Of a stretch of DNA of 64,000 bases, positions 55,644 to 64,000 are shown piece after piece; position 1 is the first letter of the stretch, and each line of letters begins with the position of its first letter. The notes below the pieces were generated by a model. That model did not search any database. It saw nothing but the letters and a program-made list of their open reading frames with translations, and had not been told where the DNA came from. Both the position numbers and the translations under genes were made by a program. The stretch comes from Globisporangium splendens (taxonomy: Eukaryota; Oomycota; Peronosporomycetes; Pythiales; Pythiaceae): positions 1 through 64,000 of the forward strand of contig VFIW01000065.1 in the NCBI GenBank assembly GCA_006386115.1, given 5' to 3'.

Positions 55644-56629
55644 ATGGCTGGCGGCGTGCTGGCGTTTGCGGGCGAACTGGAGGAACTGCCGCGCGACACG
55701 CTGGTGCTGCTCGTGGCGCTGCCGCGCACACTCGTTGAGAGTATCGTGCAGTGCGCAGAAAGTGAGTTGGTGCGCGGCCACGTCGTCGCGAAGGCAAAGG
55801 CACCTGCGACTGCATCAGAGCCGCAGATCCCGCAACTCGTTCCGGCATGGCAAGGTGATAATGCGTATGCTGCATTTCGTGTTGGGCTATAGGCACACTC
55901 TATCTGATTTGAGGTTAACTGTATGACTGGCTTTACTGATTGACTTAGCATTGGGACACGAGCTCCCAGCGCTGCAGTCCGTGTATGCGGTGGTTTGCTC
56001 GCTTGTGGTGACATTTGCCAAGGAAAACTACTTTGGAGCAGTCTCGCAACGGTATGGAATAAAGATGGGGACGAGGTATTCGCTACTTAAGCGGTTCTGT
56101 TGCTAATGTGGTGCGGCTTGCCAATTGTGTTTTAGGCAAGCGCTGCAGGAGTTTGGCTTAGACGATCCAGACTTCGTCGCGTTCTTCCTGCCAATCCTAG
56201 TGCAAGCATCGCAGAAAGTGCGCGTCGTCCTGGAGCAAGCAAGTAAGCAAACACTCGCTCTGGATGCTGAAATATTCGGCATTGCGTGCAATTTCCTGCT
56301 TGCTGCACTGATGTTATCTTGTGTTGTTGTGTATGGCATTGTACAACATAGGCTTTGACTTTGCGCACGTGGTGGACGTGAATTGGCGCTTAGACTACGT
56401 GCTGCGTTCGAGCATGGCTGGAAGCATCCACGAGCCTTTATATTTCGTGCAAATCAAGCTGCAGACGCCTGCTGGCAAGACCGAGAATCTAGAGTTCACG
56501 TGCTCTGTCGAAGAGCTGCGGGATCTCGTGTATCGCATCCAGGAAGCGGTGAATGAAGTGGAGAAGATCGCGTCAGGGCTCGCGTCCACTTCGTCCATCT
56601 CTAATTCGACCGCATCAACAACACGGTAG
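55644..56629 (+). CDS. COMMD3: COMM domain-containing protein, COMMD3-like
   Basis: Exons 55644-55854, 55949-56051, 56136-56242 and 56352-56629 join in frame to 232 residues; all introns GT-AG and under 110 bases. The C-terminal COMM domain is clear: HVVDVNWRLDYVLRSS, EPLYFVQIKLQTPAG, LEFTCSVEELRDLVYRIQEA. The N-terminal helical part (LGHELPALQSVYAVVCSLVVTFAK; QEFGLDDPDFVAFFLPIL) fits COMMD3. COMMD proteins form the Commander complex, which acts with CCC/Retriever in recycling of membrane proteins from endosomes. A short Ser/Thr tail follows the COMM domain. Confidence 0.85.
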
Positions 56630-56842
56630 AGATAAACGAGCGAGCGTCAATCAACGGACATCTGTGTGCTCGGACCGAACGGTGTGCGATGGTGAAAAGA
56701 AAAAAGAGTGGACTCGACAGAGTGCTGTGAGTTGTATATTTGCCCTCAAAGCAGATAAGTTTAATATTCGTGTGTGCGTTTGCGTCGTGAGTCTTCTTTG
56801 CATGAAGACCCCAATGAAAATGCTGCTTCGTTTTTGCTGCTG

Positions 56843-57289
56843 TCAGAACCGGTCGTTATTCTGTGTGATGACGACGTGGCCCTTTTCAAGCAGCTGAATA
56901 TCCTTCTCGAGCTGCGTGAGTTCCTTTTCGAACGTCTCTTTTCGGCGCACTTTGCCGAGCGTATCGAACACGACATTGTGGCAGAGCTTTTGGTACTTCG
57001 AGTTGGCGTGGTCCCACTTCGCCTTCAGCGCGTTCACAAGCTCGATGCGCTCACGCTCGTCCATAGGCTCGGCGCGGCTGCTTTCCTCCTCGATGAAGTT
57101 CTTGTTCTGGCGCACAAACTCTTCGATCATCGTGTTCTCGCGCTCGATCTCGTCTTTCACCTGGTCCAAGTGCCGCGGCACTTCGCCGTAGTCTTCTTTC
57201 TTGATGTACTGCGGCGGCTCGTGCTTTGCGCGCGCGCGAGTCCCGGGTGGATTAGATCCAAGACTTGGTTGTTTGCACTCGGGTGCCAA
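56843..57289 (-). pseudogene. ENKUR: Enkurin C-terminal remnant (5' truncated)
   Basis: The frame is open from about 57320 to the stop at 56843 but has no ATG at a proper N-terminus; the first in-frame ATG is deep inside (MDERERIEL). The sequence YIKKEDYGEVPRHLDQVKDE, then ELVNALKAKWDHANSKYQKL, then EKELTQLEKDIQLLEKGHVV is the enkurin domain that ends the family's proteins. Enkurin is a microtubule inner protein and calcium-channel adaptor of cilia and sperm flagella. The N-terminal half, including the usual IYNL start, is missing; a DUF4246 relic lies directly upstream instead. An unseen upstream exon could still supply an ATG, but none is found before AMP deaminase. Confidence 0.75.
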
Positions 57290-57500
57290 TCTTTTTCCGC
57301 ATTGGGAACGTTCTCAACAACGCGGTGTCGCGCACGAACTCGGCTTTAAGGACAGCGGGGATCAACTTGCCGCTGATCCAGGAGCCGTGGATTCCAGTAG
57401 GAGACACACAGCTCGCCATTCACTGCCGCCAACAGCAGTGTGTTTGCCGCCTCGATCAATGGTTTTAAAGCTTCGACGGTCCCAACACGGCGTAGGCGAA
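57241..57500 (-). pseudogene. Broken DUF4246 fragment
   Basis: The minus strand shows GIHGSWISGKLIPAVLKAEF in one frame (about 57390-57330) and, one base later in phase, ENVPNAEKDWHPSANNQVLD followed by LIHPG (about 57315-57241). This is the N-terminal conserved block of DUF4246 proteins (compare the family's KDWHPGSxxxVLDLVHPSL). Upstream, a third frame (LIEAANTLLLAAVNGELCV) probably belongs to the same relic, with a frame change at a TGTGTGT. Homology stops abruptly where the enkurin sequence begins. So at least two frameshifts and a 3' truncation. Confidence 0.6.
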
Positions 57501-57627
57501 ATACCACAGAATCGACGTGTGCGTATTCTTTCGCTTCTCGTCGTCGGTGCCGCTTTCTTCCATGTCAGCATTGCGATGACGTACGATGACGAGCCATTTG
57601 GCCGCAGTCGCTTCTTTCTCGGGTGAT

Positions 57628-57784
57628 GGTGCCATTCGCTGAATTACTTCATGCCTTTAAGCGCAGAGTATTCACAGGGGGTCCATCCGAGATGCTGCTG
57701 GAGCGTCTGGTGCAAGAACTCACGCAGGATCTGAACACAAAAGATCAAGATCTAGATCAGTCCGCGCTTGCATGGATGGAATGA
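57628..57784. other. Unassigned coding-like segment after AMP deaminase
   Basis: The minus strand has TTTTGTGTTCAG followed by ILREFLHQTLQQHLGWTPCE and YSALKGMK then stop, like a last exon. The plus strand is also open here (FAELLHAFKRRVFTGGPSEM onward, 50 codons). I cannot decide which, if either, is real. Confidence 0.25.
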
Positions 57785-57912
57785 AGGCTGAACATGGTAG
57801 GCACAAAAGGTAAAGTGCATTTAGCTGTATGCAAATGGATGGAAGCAGCGGACGGGCCAATAAAGAACGTTAGACTGGTCACGCGTTTCGTTCCCACCAT
57901 CACAGGACTCGC

Positions 57913-60466
57913 TTAGCTTTGAATGAATTCCATCTCGCTCGTGAGGGTTTCGTGGCGGTACGACACGCGGATGTCCGGTACATTCGTCATTCGAATATCT
58001 GCAGCACCAATAGAGAAACAATTATGTTAACAAGAGGCAGGCAAGGCATCCGAAATATCACGGGGAAACACATACCGTTGCCCTGGGCACCTGGCAGGAG
58101 GTAGTTCTTGCCGAGGTAGTGCTCCTTGAACTCGTGCTCAAAGCCCGACTGCAGCACCGACGCGCGCGCGATCTCGCAGATGTCCGTCGACGTGAGCTTC
58201 CAGACTTGCGCCGCAACCGAGTACTCCTCGAGCAGCGGATCCTTGGTGTAGTGAAGCATCAGCGGATCGTCCGTGCTGAGCGAGACGTTGAGGCCGCGCG
58301 CGTGGTAGATCGGGAACGGGTTGCGGTGGTAGTCCAAGAAGAGCTTGTTGTTGCTCAAAGGCGACATCGCGATGCCGATCTGCGTGAGGTAGTACAGGTA
58401 CTGCAAGCCCACGGACTTGCGCAGCGTGATGCCGTGGTTGATCGCATTCGCCGTGAGGAACGCCGCGGCCAGGTGGTCCGGATCGCCGGCTTCGCCCGAG
58501 TGCGGACGGAACGAGAACGTCGAGAGTCCCTTGCGGCGGCGGAACTCGTTCAGCATCGCAATGTTGGCGTAGATGTAGTAGCACCAGTAGTCGTACGGCG
58601 GGTTGTGCTCGCTCGTCCAGTCCTGCGGCTTGGGAAGTGTCTTGCCGCGCTCGGCGCGAAACGGCTCGCCCTTGCTCTCGTCGTCGACGCAGTCAAAGCC
58701 AACCATCGTCTCCAAGAAGTAGTGCAGCGGCGGGTTCGACGCTGGGTCGCGCGTCACCTCAAAGAGTGGCAGGAAGATGTGGTCGATCATCTCCTGGAAG
58801 TTCTCAATCTCGCCCAACTTTTTGTACAAAAAGTAGAGCCGCGGGATCTGCACCATCCAGCGCACGTGCGGTGACACCAAGCGGTTCACGTAGAACCAGC
58901 GCGCAAGTTTGTCCCACTCCGAGTGCTTGCGGCCGTACACGGACACGCGCCACTCGACCAGCTGGTACTTGCTCGCGGCCAGATCCGTGATCACCTCCTT
59001 CGTCACCTCGGCCAGGTACTTACCCGCGATGAGGTTGTCGGTCTTCAAGAAGATCTCACGCAGGCGACTCTGGCCCGCGGGGTTGTACTTGAGGTTGAAC
59101 CGGTCGAAGCGGTGGAACGTGTTGGACGCGTGCATGTCGAGCGTGTCGACGCTCAGGTCGTACGCCGTGAGGCTCAGCGAGCGGAACACCTCGCTGAGCG
59201 TCATGAAGCGGCCGTCGCGGAAGATCACGATCTCCCCGGGGCTGTTGCGCAAGCGTGACTTGATGAAGCGCAGCAAGTGCTTCTGGTTCATGCACGCCGA
59301 GTGGTGGATGTGTGTATCGACCTTACGGACGTTGTAGAAATCGCGATGCGGCACGGCCTTCTGCGCCATCAGTTCGCGGTCCGAGTTGAGCAGCGTGTGC
59401 AGATTGAAGCGCGCTTCCAACAGCTGCAGCCGCTTGTACGAGAGTGTCTTGACCGGTCCAAAGTTGATGATCCGCTTGACCTCAAAGTAGTCGTCGTAGT
59501 ACTCCTTCAGCGTGCCGACTTTGTAGATCGGCTCTTGCGAAGTGGCATCGTCGAACACGGAGACCACCCCATCGACCATCTTGAGCTCGTGGTTTGTCGT
59601 CGCTGGCAGCGAGCGCTGGAGCGGTTCGTACGGGATTTCGTCGCGATGGCGAAGACGCGCTCCCTGGTGACGAGGACTCACGGGTGTCTGCGCAGTCACC
59701 GGTGGTGATGACTACAGAATACGGAGCAGCATGGTATACAACAAACGTTAGGCTGGTGATGCAACTTCCCTGCATGCAGAGGGGAAGAAACTGCAGCGGT
59801 TCAAATTGCGTACCTCATTGATGGAGACCCACTTCTGGCGCAACGCGATGCACTTGCGGATCATTTCGCACACTTCTTTAGTCTCACGGTCGATCTCATC
59901 GGGTGCGCTCGTGATCTGGATGCGCTGGAACGACGACAGCTGGCCGTACGGCTCGGGGATTTTCTCAAAGAGCTCCTCCAAGTCTATATACATCGAAAAA
60001 AGAGAAGATCAATCGCATTCAGCGTCCAACACAACAAGTGCATACAATAAAAGCACCATAGAAACGAACCGTTTGTCGATTCCCGTTCGCCCACGGACGA
60101 GAGGCGTCGGAGGCGCTTCTCACTCTGCACTTTTTCTAGGATCGAGGCTTTGAGCAGCCCCTCACTGTGGGTCAAGCGCTGCGACGTCTCGTCCTCTTCT
60201 TCGTCTTCCTCGCTAGCGCCGGTGGCAGCTGCACCGGCAGCCACAGCGACGGCATTGATCGAGGGTGAGCGCAGCAGATATGCGCGCGGACTCAGCTCGC
60301 CGTCGGCATCCGGATTCCTCGCGATGCCGTGGCGTGCTTCCAGCACGATCGGGTGGAGATGGTGGAGGTGCACGAGCGCATCGCGGTCGTCGTCAAAGTG
60401 GACAGCAGCAGACGCGCGTCCGTCCATCGCGAGCTCGTGCTCCAGTGCGCGCGCGACGTCGTCCAT
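57913..60466 (-). CDS. AMPD: AMP deaminase
   Basis: Minus-strand exons 60466-60070, 59983-59814, 59711-58076 and 57998-57913 join in frame to 762 residues. Exon 1 (MDDVARALEHELAMDG) is an acidic, variable N-terminal region. Exon 2 has SSFQRIQITSAPDE and MIRKCIALRQKW. Exon 3 holds the catalytic core: KVDTHIHHSACMNQKHLLRF (zinc His-x-His), FRPHSGEAGDPDHLAAAF, NNKLFLDYHRNPFP and NVSLSTDDPLMLHYT. The last exon ends DIRVSYRHETLTSEMEFIQS. All zinc and acid-base residues appear present. It converts AMP to IMP and ammonia in the purine nucleotide cycle, in the cytosol. Introns are 77-102 bases. Confidence 0.95.
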
Positions 60467-60724
60467 GGCAGTCAGAGACAGAGACTGGGGTGGCGGCTGC
60501 TGCGATGGCGAAAGTGACTCTGGGGGGGAGGGGGAAGAGCGCAAGTGCACGAATGAGCGAATGATCTTTGGATGTGGTGATGTCTCGATGCTGAATGCGA
60601 ATTTTGTGAAATTCGAGTCATGGGTAGTGAATAGTGTGGGCCACATTATGGAACTCATTTCAGTTTTAACAGGATACAACGATCGAGTTCAGTCCAACCG
60701 GTTAAGCAATGCAGAGTAACCTAA

Positions 60725-60830
60725 AGTTACGATTGGTTACGTAGGGTACAGTAGTTGTGGTTACTCAGAGTGATGGTTACTCATCAAGTCCGAGTGGTTA
60801 CGCAGTGCTGCCACGATGATGGTCACTCAC
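60725..60830. repeat. Degenerate GGTTAC repeat array
   Basis: Five imperfect copies of GGTTAC or GGTCAC in a unit of about 15-25 bases (TGGTTACGTAG, TGGTTACTCAG, TGGTTACTCAT, TGGTTACGCAG, TGGTCACTCAC). They may be promoter elements or a minisatellite. Confidence 0.5.
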
Positions 60831-61294
60831 TTAAAGTGATGAGGAGGGCAGTTGAAGTCCACAAGAGACAGACGACGCGAGCAGGTGGCAGGCAAGCAAG
60901 TGATTCGCCAGCATTGTCGAGGCGAGTCTGTGCGCATTTCTGCCGCTTACTCGACGACCAACGGGGAGAGATGTTGCAAACGAAAATGCGGCTCTGTACC
61001 CAACGCGCAGGTCGTTGACCCAGTGCATCAACTGCTTCTTGCAAACGCCACATGCATGGCTTGTTCAAGTTGCAGTGGCCAACTCTTCTGGACACCTAAC
61101 AAGGTTGCAACCTGCTAGCGTTGATGCATGCGCGCGCACTGGTGCTGGTCCATCGTGAATGGGTGCAGGAGATTCGGAGCGCATCTGTCTGACGAGAGAG
61201 AGTGAGCGATGGATTGAGGATCGATGATGCATGAAGCAGCAAACTGGTGGCGCGCAGCTCCATTGCTCAAGGCACGAGTCAAGAAAAAGGGCGA

Positions 61295-61352
61295 TTTATG
61301 AGAGACTTTTATGAGAGACTTTTTTTTTTATGAGAGACTTTTATGAGAGACT
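61295..61352. repeat. Four copies of a 13-base repeat TTTATGAGAGACT
   Basis: Two pairs of TTTATGAGAGACT are separated by a T run (61319-61329). The copies are identical, suggesting recent slippage. Confidence 0.75.
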
Positions 61353-61714
61353 TCCAACGTCCCTTTTCTACAGCTGACGCGCGAATGTGAAGCTCACTTG
61401 ACGGATACTGCAAGTCGCCGCCTGTGCAATTCGATGCCCTGCTCAAGCCGACATGAGTCGATTAACCACACACCACACACACACATAGAAACAATCCTTG
61501 TTCGATTCGATGTTGCCGGTTGAGGGGGCTGCCACATGCACCTCTATAGAGAGGACACTCTCGAAGTCGATATTTGATGCTGGACCCACGTTGAACTATA
61601 CTGGGTGGGGTTACAAAGCAGCACGCGCAGGTTACGCCGCCTGTGCGAGTCGTTGGTCAGTTATCAAAACGCCACCTTCCCCGCAAGTCGTTCTTCCATT
61701 CCTCTTATTGCATC

Positions 61715-63275
61715 ATGTCGTCTGCGCTGAGTGCCTCCCGCCGCGTCGCTGCGGCTGCCAAGAGCTGCAGCAAGCCGCTCCAGCGCTCCATCACCACGTC
61801 CCAGCAGGTACCAAAAGCGATCTTGTGCACGTGTGTGTGTGTGTGTATGTGTGTGTTTGCGTGTTTGTGTGCCTCTACCGAATGCTTCTCTGTGTAAGCA
61901 CGCGTGCGTGCGTATGTGATGCACGTGCGTGTGTGTATGGCGGCACTGTAGGAGCGCTCGTATGCTGCATTGCGCCTTCTATGCGTGTGTTTTTCTACTC
62001 TTTCTGTGTTTCTTGTATATGGCACTGACCTTGTGTGTGTCTGTGTCTTTTCCACCACTGTTGCAGTTTATTGAGCGCGAAGACCGCTTCGGCGCGCACA
62101 ACTACCACCCGCTGCCCGTGGTCCTGAAAGAGGCCAAGGGCTGCAAGGTCTGGGACGTCGAGGGTAAGGAGTACTACGACTTTCTGAGTGCGTACTCGGC
62201 CGTGAACCAGGGCCACTGCCACCCGAAGATCCTCGAGGCGCTCGTGAGCCAGGCGTCGACACTCGCGCTCACGTCACGTGCGTTCTACAACAACGTGCTG
62301 GGCGAGTACGAGGAGTTCGTGACCAAGTTCTTCGGCTACGACCGCGTGCTGCCGATGAACACGGGCGTCGAGGGCGGCGAGACGGCCATCAAGCTCGCGC
62401 GCCGCTGGGCGTACGACGTCAAGGGTGTTCCCGAGAACGCGGCCAAGGTGATCTTCGCCAAGAACAACTTCTGGGGCCGCACCATGAGCGCCATCTCGGC
62501 GTCGAACGACAAGGACGCCTACGGCGGCTTTGGTCCGTTCATGCCGGGCTTTGAGAGCGTGCCGTTCAACGACATTGCCGCCTTGGAAGCCGTGTTTGAG
62601 CGCGACGCCAAGCACATCGCGGCGTTCATGGTCGAGCCGATCCAGGGCGAAGCCGGCGTCGTGGTGCCCGATGACGGCTACTTGAAGCGCGTGCGCGAAC
62701 TCTGTGACAAGCACAACGTGCTCTGGATCGCCGATGAAGTGCAGACTGGGCTCGCGCGTACGGGTAAGATGCTCGCGGTCGACTACGAAGGCGTCAAGCC
62801 CGACATCTTGATCCTGGGCAAGGCGCTCTCCGGTGGCATGTACCCGGTCTCGGCCGTGCTCGCGAGCGACGAGATCATGCTCACGATCAAGCCTGGACAG
62901 CACGGCTCGACGTACGGCGGCAACCCGCTCGGGTGCAAGGTCGCGATGGCCGCGCTCAACGTGCTCGTGGACGAAGACATGGCTGCGAACGCGTTCAAGC
63001 TCGGCAACAAGTTCCGCGCCGAGATGAAAAAGCTGGACTCGAGCGTGCTGCAGACCGTGCGCGGTCGCGGCCTGCTCAACGCCGTGGTCATCAACGAGCG
63101 CCCGAACCAGCCGAACGCGTGGGAGATCTGCCTCAACCTGCGCGACAAGGGCCTGCTCGCCAAGCCCACGCACGGCAACATCATCCGTCTCGCGCCGCCG
63201 CTCTGCATGACCGAAGCGCAGATGGACGAGTGCACGGCCATCATCAAGGAGGCGCTGCTCGAAGCCGAGCCATAA
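61715..63275 (+). CDS. OAT: Ornithine aminotransferase, mitochondrial
   Basis: Exons 61715-61807 and 62067-63275 give 433 residues. Exon 1 (31 codons, [20 protein letters not shown]) is an Arg/Ala-rich mitochondrial leader. Exon 2 has ornithine-site residues near [14 protein letters not shown] and [20 protein letters not shown], the PLP pocket [19 protein letters not shown] and [12 protein letters not shown], the [14 protein letters not shown] aspartate motif, the PLP lysine in [17 protein letters not shown] and [14 protein letters not shown]. The end [18 protein letters not shown] is typical. It interconverts ornithine plus 2-oxoglutarate and glutamate semialdehyde plus glutamate. The 259-base intron is GT-rich and open in one frame, so a longer unspliced frame exists but is not protein-like. 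Confidence 0.96.
61830..61875. repeat. (GT)n-rich repeat in the OAT intron
   Basis: GTGTGTGTGTGTGTATGTGTG followed by more GT-rich sequence, within the intron. Confidence 0.65.
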
Positions 63276-63547
63276 GACCGAAACAGCAAGTGAGTTTGAG
63301 TACCGAGTGCGTGAGTTTAGAAAACATGTCGTGAAGAGATAATAGAAAACCCTCCAACACTTTCACACAAAGCACCCAAGTTGAGGAAGAATCTGCCTGT
63401 GGATTTGATAAGTTAACAGTCACCATTCGTTGGAAGAAGAAAAGCAAACGCCGCCACTCCACAAAAAAACAAAAAAATGCATCCGCCCAACTGACTGCAT
63501 CGCGCCATTGTCCTTGTCGTACTTGTGTCGGCATCTCATAATCGATG

Positions 63548-64000
63548 TCACGCGGTGCCTTCGGCATTCATGCGGTCCCGCGGAGGGTCCATCTTCTGGA
63601 TTTTCACCATCGGGTCTTTCCGCAACGCGCTAGATCGTATACACAAAGAGCCATCCGTTAGCCTCAATCATTTATACACATTCCAGCCACCACATCAATT
63701 AGAAACACACCTGAGATCGTTTGGCGTGACAAAGATGAACTGCTTCTTGCAGTCCTTCTTGGCGGCGTCCACCAGCAGCTGGATCGTCATATCGCGATTC
63801 ACCGAGTCCATAAACACATCAAACTCATCCATGACACGAAACGGGCACTCGATACTCTCGCCGAGCGCCAGCAACAGCGACACCTGCGTGTACGATCGTT
63901 CGCCACCGGAGAGCTCCTTCATGTCCGTGACCTGGGACAACTTGGATCGCCCCTTTTCGTTATGGAGCACGGCAATCTCCAGACGACCATCTTCATGGCG
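63548..64000 (-). CDS. SMC6: SMC6 C-terminus (Smc5-Smc6 complex), cut by the right edge
   Basis: Minus-strand exons run from beyond 64000 to 63711, and 63629-63548. The first holds the ABC signature MKELSGGERSYTQVSLLLAL and the Walker B region ECPFRVMDEFDVFMDSVNRD, whose DEFDVFMD form is diagnostic of SMC6. It ends FIFVTPNDLRS. The last exon gives ALRKDPMVKIQKMDPPRDRM and a stop at 63548. The Smc5-Smc6 complex acts in recombination repair and replication-fork handling. The intron of 81 bases has GTGTGT/CTAG ends. The N-terminal half and coiled coils lie outside the window. Confidence 0.9.

Larger units (their letters stand above)
60467..61714. other. Divergent region between AMPD and OAT with tandem repeats
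   Basis: No gene supported. Holds two short repeat arrays (separate entries) and the promoters of AMPD (minus) and OAT (plus). Confidence 0.4.

Noticed and set aside
61929..62066. Open frame joining the OAT second exon to upstream intron sequence
   Set aside because: It reads through GT-rich intron; exon 1 at 61715 with a clean GT-AG intron gives a proper mitochondrial leader.

Overview
The window is nuclear DNA from a eukaryote, and an oomycete (stramenopile) fits best. Evidence: short GT-AG introns, often with GTACGT donors; very short gaps between genes; an Inr/FPR-like start site before a sugar transporter; a largely intron-free Dicer; and a set of conserved eukaryotic genes (RAD9, eIF3f, SERCA, Arp2, PARN, COMMD3, AMP deaminase, OAT, SMC6). 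Species cannot be named from sequence alone. Identifications are by reading motifs, not by database search.

Layout. 1-~4500 (minus): 5' part of a Ty3/gypsy retrotransposon (gag, then protease-RT-RNase H in an overlapping +1 frame, cut by the left edge) and its LTR-like leader with repeated palindromes and two CREB-type sites. 5382-7370: DAACS transporter. 7784-9844: checkpoint protein RAD9. 9911-17380: a very large nephrocystin-4 (NPHP4) homologue with about 16-17 EF-hand loops in its middle, broken by three 1-base frame changes and one in-frame stop. 17427-24136: eIF3f, an unknown mitochondrial-type protein, a TAZ-like zinc protein and a TBC1D22 RabGAP. 24137-27556 has no recognisable gene. 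27557-36278: bZIP factor, Dicer, a multi-spanning membrane protein. 36711-40006: SERCA. 42777-45611: small Cys-rich protein and Arp2. 46027-52262: PARN and a three-part cell-surface protein (GH16-like lectin, M14 carboxypeptidase, membrane anchor). 53217-56629: sugar transporter and COMMD3. 56843-57500: 5'-truncated enkurin fused to a frameshifted DUF4246 relic. 57913-60466: AMP deaminase. 61715-63275: ornithine aminotransferase. 63548-64000: C-terminus of SMC6.

The most interesting pattern: the two genes in the window with ciliary/flagellar roles (NPHP4, enkurin) are both broken, while the assembled models of the other conserved genes, roughly 26 kb of coding sequence, splice in frame with no lesion that I found. 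This suggests relaxed selection on flagellar genes, as in a lineage that no longer makes swimming zoospores, unless it reflects local assembly errors. The EF-hand array inside NPHP4 is a second notable feature.
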